Assembly (NCBI GenBank): GCA_015680685.1
Contig: MNCI01002657.1
Span: forward strand, 19,915-83,914
Length of the DNA stretch: 64,000 bases
Direction: 5' to 3'
DNA from: Gnetum montanum
Taxonomy: Eukaryota > Streptophyta > Gnetopsida > Gnetales > Gnetaceae
Shown here in pieces: positions 46,397 through 57,330 of this stretch (position 1 is its first letter; the number at the start of each line of letters is the position of its first letter). A program made the translations under genes and the position numbers. The notes beneath the pieces are model-generated. The model searched no databases. It was given only the letters and a program-made list of their open reading frames with translations, and was not told where the DNA came from.

Positions 46397-47705
46397 ATGA
46401 CACCCAAGAAGAAACATGTGCAAGCTTTAAATAAAGACATGGAGAGCATGAAGTCTACCTTCCAAATGATGGTTACTCAATTGGATGAAATCAATGCTAA
46501 GGTAGATAGAAATGTTAGTCCTAGCCATATCCAAGGACATAGAAGTGATGAGCATTCATGTTTATATGAATAAGTTTTACAATCAAATGGAGATAGAGTA
46601 GATGAAGAGGAAGAACAATCTAGCTATGGAAGTGTAGAAATCCATTAGCCAAGGATTCCAATGAAAGGAAATTCTATTCCTCAAATAATAATTTTGAGGA
46701 TTTCAATGATGATAAATACTTCTTATCTAGACAAGCTTGATCAAAAATATGAAGCAAGGCTTGCTAGAGTATTCAAAAATGTTGTAAGACTTCCATACAT
46801 GGAGATGAATACTTTCAATGATGCAGATGGCACCAATGCTTTTGCTAGATGGCTGAACATAGTTGAAAGAGGTACTGAATAACTTGAGGGAACCTATTAC
46901 TAAATCTAGATTAGAAGGTATGCTTCTACTTGATAAGAAAAACTTTCTTAGAGTTATGAAAGATAAAACAATCATCCCATTAGAGATTGGAATCTGATGA
47001 AATACAAGTTGAAAAGGAAATTTAAACATTGTGAAGTTAAAATTTCTAGGATAAGATGACAAAGATGTCAATGAATTATAAATAAGAATTTTTAATCTAT
47101 TCCATCAAGCTAAGGTAAATTGGGAAGAATATGAATAGGCTTCATTCTTTTTAGAAAATCTCAAAATGACATACCACCAAGAGTTATCTTTTTATAAGCC
47201 ACAAACTCTTGATGAGCCTTATGATTTGGCACTCAAAGCTGAGAAGAAATCAAACAAATTTAGAAATAGGAGCAAACAAACTCCCAATGAAAGAAGAAGA
47301 AATCTAAATATGAAAAGTAATCCAAGTCAAAATCTAAAACAAGAATGGCAGCCATGATAAAAAGACTAAAAGAGGTGATGAAAAGGGCAAAGCTAAGAAG
47401 GACCAAGAAAAGGGAGGCAAAGATCAAGGTAGTAGCTCATCAAAAATCTAGTGCTTCAAGTGTGGAGAAGGGAAAAACAAGCAATAGGAATGTTCATTTC
47501 ACAAGGCATCCAAGAGAAAAGATGTGCAAATCATGGAGGTAGAGAAGACATCAAGCTAAGGTCTTCAAAGAGGCAATTCTAATGCTCTAAAAATTAATGA
47601 TGTTTCTAAATTAAATTCTTGTGCATTCATGGGAAATGTGAATAGAGGAGATCATCCTAATATAAATTTTTTCTTTGGATTGGTGCTACATGTGTACTTA
47701 GTGGA
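46397..47705 (+). pseudogene. Chromovirus gag
   Basis: The ATG at 46397 begins MTPKKKHVQALNKDMESMKS, and a helical N-terminal region continues to about 46570. The gag core includes DGTNAFARWLNIVERG (46826-46880) and SFFLENLKMTYHQELSFYKP at about 47145-47205, then LDEPYDLALKAEKKSNK. A lysine-rich linker leads to a zinc knuckle CFKCGEGKNKQ, a stop, ECSFHKAS at 47452-47512 (C-x2-C...C, histidine shifted). The frame heads into protease but is cut at 47705 by the LTR-A element. It resumes at 53068. Confidence 0.75.
47701..47705. repeat. Target-site duplication GTGGA, left side of the LTR-A element
   Basis: GTGGA here and GTGGG at 53063-53067 flank the LTR-A element with one mismatch. Removing the element and one copy restores a continuous chromovirus frame into the protease. 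Confidence 0.75.
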
Positions 47706-48252
47706 TGTGAAATCTTGTTCCCAGATGTCATGGAAAACATCAAATATATGTTATATTTAGGCATTATGCATAAGAAGATAATATACCAACTATCAAATCT
47801 AAGTAATATTCAACATTATGCATAAGAAAAAGAAAAAGAATCCTTTATTGATATGGAATAGTATATCTAGATTGTGCTTTGAGAGTGTTTCTGGATTTTC
47901 TTCCTTTGGCATCTATCCCTTAGAGGCAATTTAGCACTACCACCATAGTTAGGCCTACTACTTGGCCAAAAGGGATGACTAGTCCACTTCCTGTAAGGCT
48001 TCACCTTGCTCCCATGACTTGCCTATACCAAGTCCACCACTCCATGATAGCATGACCTCCAAGCCTGAGTATAAATGCCTTAGGTAAAACCCCCAAAGGT
48101 TACCTAAAGAGACATGTATGTTACTAAATATTCCCTTTTAGATCTTAATTACAACTACCCTTTCAAGTATTGTCATAATAATGATAGAACTTGTTATGAA
48201 GAGGCATCATCATTGTTATGAAGTAGCATCATTTGGGAATGGGGACATGACA
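47706..48252 (-). repeat. LTR-A, 3' LTR
   Basis: 547 bp, plus strand TGTGAAATCTTGTTCCCAGA...GGGGACATGACA. The near-perfect complementary ends (TGTCAT / ATGACA in sense) are intact. Before it on the sense strand lies the purine-rich GAGGAGGTTAGA. Confidence 0.85.
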
Positions 48253-48720
48253 ATCTAACCTCCTCAGGTTTCATTCATCCTTAAACGAGTCCATGTTCAT
48301 TGTCTTTTTCTAGCTCCAATGCTTCTATTATGATCCTATGCTTCAATAATTTGATTTCTTCTTTGGACTTGAAGTTCTTTCTTGCTTATTCTGCAAAATA
48401 TATATATATATATATATATGTAAGAAAAATATATGGAAAATTAAATATCACTTTCTTAATATTTACCTCATTTTATTTGATAATGAAAAGAGGTGAATTA
48501 AATATCTACCAACCACCAATCACTAGTCCTAACTAGGGTTATATAAGGTGTAACTCAAATCTGGCTACCCAAGTGAAGGTAGGGCAAATTCTTTATTTTC
48601 AACTTTCATTACCTTAGATATTTTACTTATCTAATTAAAATATAAATTAAATAATAAGATCATAAATAAAACTAAGGGTGAGATATTTCTTAATCTTGAT
48701 CAACCTTATGAACTAATGAG
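48253..48720 (-). other. LTR-A internal region next to the 3' LTR
   Basis: Conserved with 24648-25140. A (TA)n run lies at 48398-48420. It probably includes the 3' untranslated region of the captured gene. Confidence 0.5.
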
Positions 48721-49795
48721 AGTAATTGTAATTCTATCATAAGTGATATGTGATTTGATGGTCTTGTTTAGGATGGCAAGGCTTGATCTTGATTCTCCTC
48801 AACTTCTTCTTTAGAAATTAATGCTAGTAACTTGGTAACTTGGAAGAATCAAGCATCGTACCAAATAGAATCTAGGGTCTCAATGAAGAATGTTGTTAAT
48901 TCATCCTCATTAATCATAATAAAGTAATTGATAAACTGTGGTTCTTAAGGAGCACTATCCATTAACATCATCTGTTCTTGATTTCTAGAATTTGATTTAT
49001 CTATTCAAGATTCAAAATAAGTAGAATATGCACTAGCCAATTGAATTGCATGTTGAATTGATGGAAACATCTTCTCTAAATCAAGTTTATTTTCCAAAGA
49101 TTCCTTTATACATCCAATAAACACCACTTCCAACTTTTGCATTGAAGTCTCCACAAAGAATAAATGGAACTGGATCTATATAGCTTAGGAATAACTTATT
49201 CTTCAAACTTTCTTCTATTTTCTTAATCAAATATGACCCTTAACATAGTCTAACATCTAAACATGTTGATTTGGCAATTAAATGTGTGTTGACTACACAT
49301 ACATCTCTTTCTGGTAAATGGACTTTTACAATTACTGCTAGGGCTATGTGATTTTTCTAAAATCTTCACTGTTCTTTCTTTTCATTGATTTGAATTTTTG
49401 GAATTTGAAAAATCATATTTTCTAAACTTCATTCAAATCTTTGTACTAATCCAAACTTGGCTTCTTTATAAAATACTATGTAGCCATCCATGTTCTAATT
49501 TCTACAATATGCTAATTTGTATGGTTCAAAAGAAGAACTTCCACAAGAACCCTTTTACTTATAAATACTTGTATATCCTATCTTTTTCAAATCTGGTTGG
49601 AATTGATATAGAAATTTCCATGGCAAGACTTCTTTTAAGCACAAAACATTAGCATCCAAATCTTGTAACTTTGCTAAAATGCATGGATATCAATATTCAT
49701 GCAAATCCATGGCCCATGGTGGACATAATAGATGTTGTTTCTCACTCACTAAGGATCTTGCAAGCACATTGTATGTTGTAATTTTTATTCTCATT
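48721..49795 (-). pseudogene. CCR4-like deadenylase (EEP nuclease domain) captured in the LTR-A element
   Basis: This is the better preserved copy at both ends. Minus strand: KITTYNVLARSLVSEKQHLL then CPPWAMDLHEY at about 49688-49790, corresponding to the conserved Y-N-x-L-A start of the EEP domain. LQDLDANVLCLKEV is at 49630-49670, with the catalytic glutamate kept but Q changed to K. KKIGYTSIYK and NMDGYIVFYKEAKFGLVQRFE span about 49425-49580. VPFILCGDFNAKVGSGVY at 49118-49172 keeps the C-G-D-F-N catalytic motif. TFFIETLDSIWYDA is at 48853-48895, and RPSNHISLMIELQ at 48725-48765 matches the final S-D-H-I-x-L-M-x-E motif. The domain is uninterrupted by introns, suggesting capture of a spliced transcript. 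Stops and frameshifts make it non-functional. Nocturnin/Angel-type EEP proteins are the main alternative to CCR4. Confidence 0.78.
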
Positions 49796-50717
49796 TTTAG
49801 ATTCTTTACTAGATCATTACTCTTTACGACTATCATACACCTTGTCAAGATGATATTTTGAGTCTCCATGTAGTTTTGTTGTATGATTTGGTTGTAGGAT
49901 GAATTCATATATATATATATATATATATTTCTTAACCATTTTTTTATCAACTGATTCTTTAATTGATACATCAACTAATTCATCAACTATATATATAATT
50001 AATTCTGATGCATCAATTGATTCTCAAACAAATTTTGGTAATAATTAGCTATATTACCTAATTTTAGTAATATATATTTATATCATCTTATTCTTAATTC
50101 CCTTTCTACTTCTCTTTAAGACACTAACTCCAGCAATGTAACTAATGACATGCCATAGTGATCTTAAGGTTCAAAAAAGGTTAAATTCATAAAGCACAAT
50201 TTATGATATTATCAAATTATTGGGTACTCGAATGATAAATCTAACCTCGCCATTAAATTCAAAAGGATGAAAAATGTTGGAAATGACTAATAATATGTTG
50301 AAAATGGATATTAAATTCTTAATTTATGCTAAAATTAAACTTTCAAGAGTCTCAAGGCACTATATCGGGCAAGGGGTGAAAACTAATTTNACACAATTTA
50401 TGATATTATCAAATTATTGGGTACTCGAATGATAAATCTAACCTCACCATTAAATTCAAAAGGATGAAAAATGTTGGAAATGACTAATAATATGTTGAAA
50501 ATGGATATTAAATTCTTAATTTATGCTAAAATTAAACTTCCAAGAGTCTCAAGGCACTATATCGGGCAAGGGGTGAAAACTAATTTTTGAAATTCCTAGG
50601 ATAGATCTAACTTTACCATTATATTTGAAAGGTTGAAATCTATAGGAAATGACTCTTTATTTGTCGAAAAGGCTTCTAAAATCAAAAGTAATGGCTTGTG
50701 GAGTCTAGAATCTTTTG
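49796..50717 (-). other. LTR-A internal region between CCR4-like and 5S-like parts
   Basis: Homologous to 26226-26949, without a recognised frame. It contains a (TA)n run at 49906-49928 and the duplicated 195-bp block around the N at 50390. Confidence 0.5.
50195..50586. repeat. 195-bp near-identical duplication around a single N
   Basis: 50195-50389 and 50392-50586 are the same 195 bases with only two visible differences (ACCTCG/ACCTCA and ACTTTC/ACTTCC), separated by the N at 50390. Element D has the block once. Unmerged contig ends or an unresolved heterozygous overlap explain this better than a real duplication. Confidence 0.85.
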
Positions 50718-50806
50718 GCATGAAAAATCAAACTTCTTGAGAGGTCACCCATCCCAATACTACTTTAGAACGAGCACACTTAATTATGGAATTTTATCCT
50801 CATTCC
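50718..50806 (-). pseudogene. 5S-rRNA-derived segment in the LTR-A element
   Basis: The minus strand reads GGAT...ATTAAGTGTGCTCG, AAAGTAGTATTGGGATGGGTGACCTC and then GAAGT. This matches plant 5S rRNA (GGATCCCATC, GTTAAGCGTGCTTGGGC, GAGTAGTACTAGGATGGGTGACCTC, GGGAAGT) from about position 30 to beyond 95, with a small gap near the start. It includes much of the pol III internal control region. It is sense to the element and shared with 26950-27035. It is not a functional 5S gene: the 5' end and T-run terminator are missing. Confidence 0.78.
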
Positions 50807-50925
50807 TAAAAAGGTGTCAAATTTAAATTTCAAAATTATTTTTGTCCTTTCTTTTTTTAAATTTCATTTGATAACAGAAACAATTGAAATAGAGTTGGCA
50901 CAATGCACCCTATCATTTACCAAGG

Positions 50926-50950
50926 TTCTTTCTTTCTTTCTTTCTTTTTT
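50926..50950. repeat. Microsatellite (TTTC)n
   Basis: About five TTTC/CTTT units followed by a T run. It is a simple repeat between the 5S-like segment and the minisatellite region. Confidence 0.85.
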
Positions 50951-50954
50951 TATC

Positions 50955-51260
50955 ACAGAGGGCACTAGAAGAGACAATGATTGGCAATGTCGAAGGATGC
51001 TAGAGGAGGCAATGATCAATGGCATGATGGGCAATGATTAACGACAAGAGAGGTAATAATCGGTGGCATGATAGGTGATGATCAACAACAAGAGAGGTGA
51101 TGATCAATGACATGATAGGTAATGTTCAGTAACCAAAGAGGTGATGATTAGTAGTGTAATAGGTGAGGATTGGTGGCAGGAGAGGTGATGATCAACAACA
51201 AGAGAGACAATGATCAACAACACTGAAGGTAGCCAAGGACACACAAAGGATGGAGAACAT
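50955..51260. repeat. Degenerate minisatellite with GGTGATGATCAACAACAAGAGA units
   Basis: Units of about 21 bp alternate between AGGTGATGATCAACAACAAG and (A/G)GTGATGATCAATGACATGAT-like versions for roughly 300 bases. Long open frames on both strands come from this repetition. It sits where element D has a different low-complexity tract. Confidence 0.65.
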
Positions 51261-51704
51261 AATAGAAGATGTTGCATCCAAAGGGCAATGCGGTGGAGGG
51301 TGGCACATAGGAGGGTAGTAGTGGAACACATAGGAACAGCTAGTAACGATGTGCTATGGTAGCAACTGTGGAGTGGTGGACATTGGCGAAGCAGGTGGTG
51401 ACTATGAAGGAAGGGTTTTGTGCAGCAGATGCATTATGGCCACCCTTGCTGCTGATCCTTGGCTTTTGTTAGTTGGTTAGTCAAGCCTATAGGCCCTACC
51501 ATGCTAGTGCATGATAGTCTTTCCATAATCAGCAATAGGGCCATTCGTGGCTGACAACAAGACCAATCATTACCAACAATAGGGTCAATCGTGGCCTTGC
51601 CAAAGGGTTTATATATATATATATTATTTTTTGAAATGGGGGTTGGGGTTTGAACCTACAAACTTCCACTTAAAATTTTAAATTATTTTTAAAAAAATTA
51701 AAAA
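51261..51704. other. LTR-A internal low-complexity region
   Basis: Includes two roughly 38-bp direct repeats (CAATAGGGCCATTCGTGGC and CAATAGGGTCAATCGTGGC, 51534-51596) and a short (TA)n near 51615. No gene. Confidence 0.45.
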
Positions 51705-51840
51705 CTTTTTATTATTATTTTATTCCACCCTACCTCAATAGTTGACATGCTGGTTCGGCTGATGACAGGATAGAGGTTTGATGTCAATAAATGGTAATTC
51801 TAGGTTAATTCCTGACACTAAAATTTTTACATTTCTTTTT
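51705..51840 (+). other. Conserved block with tRNA-like A and B boxes
   Basis: Counterpart of 28497-28640: TGGTTCGGCTG at 51751-51761 and GGTTAATTCC at 51803-51812. Between the two copies the ancestral boxes look like TGGTTYRGC-G and GGTTCRATTCC. Conservation may simply reflect descent of the whole element. Confidence 0.35.
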
Positions 51841-52470
51841 TTAAAAAATAAATTAATAATTTTAATAATTTAATATTATTTTAATCCACATATAATAAGA
51901 AACTTTAAACATCAATATCTCTCAAAATATAAGTCTAATTGAGATGAAATTTGTACCATTTAAATCATCTTGACGAGTACTACACATTGGACATAGTCTT
52001 AGGTTTTAAAAATGAAGTTGATTTTTTAGGAATTAAATAAACTAAAATAGCCTATTTTGTTGAACTAACATTTCTATGCTAACATATAGTAACTTGAGGT
52101 CTTCTAAATTACTTAGATATGAATTTCAACAAAACAAGATCAATTCAGGTCATGGGTACTAGCTTTCATGAAAGAAATTTAACAATGATCCTAGTCAATT
52201 AATAATTATAGTATTAAGATGGGTAAGAGTTACCCAGACCAATGTATTATTGTCTTACTAACATCTCTTGTAATTGATGAATCTTAATGAGACATAGTTA
52301 GATCTTCACTGGTCAATGATATCCATGAAAGAATTTTGTTGTTTGGTTGGATATCTCAAACATATGGTGCATTCATTGATGATCAATGATATTCCCTATG
52401 TTGTGGCTTCATGGTTCATCATCAGATTCATGTTGTAGTTGGTCCATGGTTCTGAATGGCCCTTGGCTCA
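51841..52470 (-). other. LTR-A leader region
   Basis: Noncoding, homologous to 28641-29647. It lies next to the primer site, where a gag ORF would be expected but none is seen. Confidence 0.5.
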
Positions 52471-52490
52471 TGGTTTGCTCCAATACCAAT
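52471..52490 (-). other. Primer-binding site of the LTR-A element
   Basis: The minus strand reads ATTGGTATTGGAGCAAACCA directly after the 5' LTR. It differs by two substitutions from the Met-type TTGGTATCAGAGCA. It fixes the element's orientation. Confidence 0.75.
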
Positions 52491-53062
52491 TATGACATCC
52501 TGTTCCCAGATGTCATGGAAAACATCAAATATACATTATATTAGACATTATGCATAAGAAGAAAATATGCTAAACGCCAAATATAAGTAATATTCAACAT
52601 TATTTATAAAGAAAATAACAGATAAAGTCTAGAAAAAGAAAGAAAAAGAATGCTTTATTAATATGAAATAGTGTATCTAGATCATGCTGTGAGAGTGTTG
52701 CTTGGGGTTTTCTTCCTTTGACATCTATCCCTTAGAGGAAATCCAGCATTACCACCATGGTTAGGCCTACTACCCAACTAGAAGAGATGGTTAGTCCACT
52801 TGTCCCACTTCACTTGACTCCCATGACTTACCTATACTAGCTCTACCACTCCATGCCAGCACAACCTCTAAGCCTAGGTATAAATGCCTTAGGTTAAATC
52901 CCCAAAGGTTACCTAAAAAGACATGTCTGTTATTACAACATTAGCTTGTGAGTCTTAATTAAAACTACCCTTTTGAGTCTTCTTATAATAATGATAATAC
53001 ATGTTATGAAGAGGTATCATCTTGGTTATGTAGCAACATCATTTGGGAATGGGGACATGATA
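52491..53062 (-). repeat. LTR-A, 5' LTR
   Basis: 572 bp, plus strand TATGACATCCTGTTCCCAGA...GGGGACATGATA. It matches the 3' LTR 47706-48252 closely (the GTTCCCAGATGTCATGGAAA block is identical). GTGGG at 53063-53067 is the target duplication. Confidence 0.85.
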
Positions 53063-53067
53063 GTGGG

Positions 53068-56000
53068 GAATGGATTCATATTTTAATTGATGAAGGAGCC
53101 CAAGAAAATGTAACTTCTTATAGGATAGTTACTAGAGTGGGATTGGTATTGGTATCTAATCCTTATCCTAGACCTTATAAAGTGTATTGGTTATCTAGAT
53201 GTTTTATCCAAGAGGTGATAAACAATATACTTTGAGAAAATGTGATGTACTTGCAATGGATTATGTTGATGTAATTCTTGGTATACCTTGGAATTTTGAC
53301 AATGTTACTCAGTTTGAGGAAGTAATAAATATGTGGAGTGCAACTAGACCTAATGGAATTCATGATTTAATTTCAATGATAGCTAAACAAGTGAGGCAAC
53401 AAAGCTTATTAATGCTTTCTTAATCCTTCTAGACTAGAGGAAATACATTATGCAACATGATGAAATAGGTTTTGGTTTTGTTGTTATGATAACATTTGGT
53501 ACTAATCATGATGATGTGTAGGTTGAACTTCCTACAAGTGTGCTAAGCTTGAAAGAGAAATTTCTCAAGGTATTTAAGGAAGAACTGGATGGATTACCAC
53601 CAATGAGAAATGTATGGTATTAGATTGATTCCATTCCTTGTTCTATCATTCCAAAAAAGAGAGCTTACCAAATGGCACCAAATTAGTAGGCTAAATTGCA
53701 ATAGCATGTAGATAAGTTACTTAAAAATGGCTTCATGAGGGAATCCATTTTACCTTGTGTAAATCTAGCAATGCTAGTACCATAGAAAAATAGTGATGAA
53801 GAAAGGATATGCATTGATTCTAGTGTAGTAAATAGGATAACAATGAGATATAGGTTTTCCATTCCAAGGATGGATGATATCCTTAATGTCTTTACCAATG
53901 CTAAGATTTTTAGAAAAATTGATTTGAAGTATAGTTACCATCAAATCATAACCAGGTCAGGTGATCAGTATAAAAAAATTTTCAAGTTATTGGATGGATG
54001 GTTTGAGTGGTTGGTAATGCCATTTGGAATCATGAATCCACCTACTACATTCATGAGGTTAATGCATGTTGTATTGAAGGACTTAATTGGTAAGTATTAT
54101 AACATATTTTTTGATGATATTTTGGTATATATTTCTAATTAATAAGAGAACTTGGATCACTTGAGGATGATGTATGTTAATCTAAAGGAGGCACAACTAG
54201 TGATCAATGTGAAGAAAATTCATTTCTTCAAAAGGAAAATCACATATTTGGATCATGTGATTTTTAAAAACTAGATTTGGATGGAAGTTACTAAGGGATT
54301 GGCCAACTCCTAAGAATGTTGGGGAGGTAAGATCATTTCTTGGTTTAGTAGGTTTTTATAGATGGTTCATCAAAAATTTTAGTGGTATTTTGTGACCTAT
54401 GTTTGCTCTTTTAAAAAAACTAAATATTTCAAGTGGAATAAGGAAATCCAAGGAAGCTTTCACTTCTAGAAAGCAAAGATTACTAGTGAATTGGTGCATG
54501 CAATTCCAAATCTTCAAAAGATTTTTCAAGTGGATATGGATTCAATTGGACTTACCATTGGTGGGATACTTTCACAAGAAAGTAGGCATGTGGCCTTCTT
54601 TTCTAAAAATTTTGAGTAAAGGAAAAAATATAGCATATATGAGAAGGAGTTGTGTGGTATTATTCAAGAAATCAAACATTGAAGGCATTACTTGTTTTCC
54701 AAAGAGTTAACCTTGATAAAAAACCACCAAGAACTTTAATTTTTAAACTCATAAAAGATGTTGAATGTAAATCACATGAAGAAGGTTGCACAATTATAGG
54801 AATTCAATTTTGTGTTGAAGCATAAAAGCTAGAAAGGAAATGTGGTGGTTGATGCATTATCTAGGGTGCATGTGGTTAATTTTAGCGTACCTCATGTGGA
54901 AGGTATGGATGATTTTTCTTCCTTATATGAGCATCATATTGATTTTGGGTAGGTTTGGAGGAGCCTCAGAGAGCCTTTGATAAGTAGGATAAACAAATGG
55001 GGGAACTACCATATTTAAGGTAAATTCTTTTTTACAAATGGAAAAGTATGTATTCCTAATTATAATTTAAAAAAATATATTTTGTTTGAAAAGCATTGTA
55101 GTGGCATGAAGGGTCATATGGGAAGGGATAAAACATTGGAACATATGGGTAGGCATTATTTTAGGCTTCGTATGGTAACTAAAGTTTCCAAAACTATGGA
55201 GTATTTGATTTGTCATAAGTTCAAAGGAGGTAAAGAAGTGGATGGACACTATATGCCTTTGCCAATTTCCAAGGATTCATGAGAACATATGTCTATAGAT
55301 TTTATGAGTGGTATTCTAAAAACCAAAAGTGGAAATGATGGAATATTTCTTGTTGTTAACAAGTTCTCTAAGATGGCATATTTCATTCCATGCAAGAAGA
55401 TAAGTGATGCTTCTCATGTTGCAACTTTATGTTTCCAAGATATCATGAACTTTCATAAAATTCATTTGAATATTGTTAGTGACAAAAACTCCAAATCCAC
55501 AAACCATTTTTGGAGATCCCTATGAAAAATTTTAGGGAAATTAAATTTTCATCATGCATATTATCCACAATTTGATTGCCAAACATAGGTGATGAATAAA
55601 TCCTTACTAAGAATATTGAGATGTTTATGTGATGGAAAGACAAACAAGTGGGAAAACCTATTGTGTCATGCTGAGGCTTCACATAATAATTCTTTTAATG
55701 TTTCTATTGGCAAAAGTTCATTTGAGATAAACTATGAGTTTTGTCCTAAGATGGTGGATACTTTAAAGAGCTTTAAAGGTGAAGCCCAACCTAGTATTTA
55801 CTTTGTGCAAGAGATAAGGAATCTTCATGCATAAGTAAAATTAAATCTTGAGAAGAAGGCTAAAGAGAAAGTCTTCAAAAGAAATAATGGTTAATAGAAG
55901 CCTAATTTTTCTATTGGTGACTTGGCTTGGATGCACTTAAAGAAGAAGCAGTAGAAAGATGTTAACTTTTCAAAATTAAAAGTAAAGGAGATGGTGCTTT

Positions 56001-56330
56001 TTAAAATCAAGGCTCAAATCAATGATAATGCTTTTGATATTAATTTACCAAATGATGTTGATATGTCCTTTCTATTTAATATTTTAGATCTTATGAACTA
56101 TCATGAACCAACTAATGAGGAGACCATAGAGGGTTGCATCAATGAGTTGAAGGGGGCTATTGCCTAGTCCAAGCCTTCAATAAAGAGAAAGGTAATTGTA
56201 CTTAAGAAAAGGAAAGCTTCTGGCACTCAGGAAGTCAAGAGGCATGAATACTTGATTCATTGAAAGGATCAAACCATGGATGATGTTGTATAGTTCCATA
56301 AGTCCAAGCTTCATGAATGGGAAATCACTT
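53068..56330 (+). pseudogene. Chromovirus protease, RT, RNase H, integrase, chromodomain-like tail
   Basis: The protease WIHILIDEGAQENVTS starts at about 53082 (D-E-G active site), with YPRPYKVYWLS after it. RT has MRYRFSIPRMDDILNV (53843 on), DLKYSYHQI, WFEWLVMPFGIMNPPTTFMR (54000-54060) and FFDDILVY near 54110. RNase H lies at about 54390-54710 (SIYEKELCGIIQEIKHW). The integrase zinc part lies at 55080-55220 (CHK), then SIDFMSGILKTKSGNDGIFL and FSKMAYFIPCK at 55290-55400, NIVSDKNSKS near 55470-55500. The GPY/F tail FKIKAQINDNAFDINLPNDV is at 56001-56060. A chromodomain-like end YLIH, a stop, KDQTMDDVV, a stop, FHKSKLHEW lies at 56250-56325. Stops are scattered, but long frames remain. Confidence 0.82.
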
Positions 56331-56385
56331 CAATCCCTACTCCCTTATTCACCTAAGTTCACTTTTTGAAGGATGGGAGAGTTGA

Positions 56386-57324
56386 TGTAGGAACACCTCT
56401 TTCAATCCCCATTTTTCCATCACTAAATGTGTGTTTTGTAAGTTTCAAGCTCTATGAAGACTTCTTGGAGTTCAAGGAGATGTCCTAGTTTTAGAGGAGA
56501 TGTCCTGTACAAAGTGCTAATGTCTTGGGTGAAATGTCTTGGGCTAGGAGGAGATATCTTGAGTAAGAAATATTTGGCAAAGAGGAGATATTTTTGACAA
56601 GACATCTTAGGCTAGAAGTATATGTCTTGGCTATGGATGAAACATCTCCTAAAAATACCAAACATCTTCCTTGAAAGCTAGTTTTGATTGGAAGATGTCT
56701 TTCCAAGACCAAAGATGATCTATACAGCTTGGAAAAATTTTGAAATCACCCATTCCAACTTGGAAAATAGCTAGGGTAAGTTGAAAAAGGATGGAAATAG
56801 CTAGGAAGAAGTTGATAAGACCACGGAAGCATATAAGGAACCTCAAGTTAAGTTGAGGAAAGGTTTCTAGGTTTCTTAATTGTTCATACTTGTAAGAAAG
56901 AAAGAGTTATGAGATGATATTTCTTAGTAAGAGCTCTTAAGTTGTGAGATCTTGGATAAGGTATGCAATAGCACATTAAGTAAGTACATAGAGGTTGTAG
57001 CTCCAAGTTCAATTATGTGGACCTATGTGTTCTAGTCTTGATTGTAAGTTGAAATCTCATTTCTGGGTTGTGAGGAAATCTCTTTATTGGTTTTATCTTG
57101 AATTAAGAATAGAAATTGTATGGTTGTAGAGCCTCATGCTCTACAAGATTTTTTGAATGTGGAAGGTTTTGGATGTTTGTGGGTTTTAAGAACTTGATTG
57201 TAATCTTCTAATCATTTAATTCAAGATAGCTAGTGTTCTTGTTTTCTAGTAAAACATTTTATCTTTGCATAATATCTAGATTTAGTATTTAAAGATGATT
57301 AATTATTGGAGTGAACCTACTCCA
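56386..57324 (+). repeat. Chromovirus 3' LTR (LTR-B)
   Basis: About 939 bp, TGTAGGAACACCTC...GAACCTACTCCA, preceded by the purine tract GGATGGGAGAG. It pairs with 45318-46300. The repeated GAGGAGATGTCCT / AGACATCTTAGG words lie at 56465-56700. Confidence 0.8.
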
Positions 57325-57330
57325 TTATTG

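Larger units (their letters stand above)
47706..53062 (-). mobile_element. LTR-A element, full copy, with captured CCR4-like gene
   Basis: 5,357 bp on the minus strand, inserted in the chromovirus just before its protease motif. Sense order: 5' LTR (53062-52491), primer site (52490-52471), leader, A/B-box block, low-complexity repeats, 5S-like segment, CCR4-like pseudogene, 3' LTR (48252-47706). No gag or pol is seen. The same order occurs in element D, so all these modules were present in the ancestor of both copies. Confidence 0.85.
45318..57324 (+). mobile_element. Chromovirus (Ty3/Gypsy) inserted in the Copia element
   Basis: About 12.0 kb, of which 5.4 kb is a nested LTR-A element. It has LTRs 45318-46300 and 56386-57324, a Met-type primer site, gag, protease, RT, RNase H, integrase and a chromodomain-like tail in the canonical Gypsy order. 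The exact left border is uncertain by a few bases (45311-45318), and a clear 5-bp target duplication was not found. The surrounding Copia frame is interrupted precisely here. Confidence 0.8.

Noticed and set aside
46397-47705. Host gene with a zinc knuckle
   Set aside because: The frame is retrotransposon gag, bounded by an LTR and primer site on the left and continuing into protease and RT.
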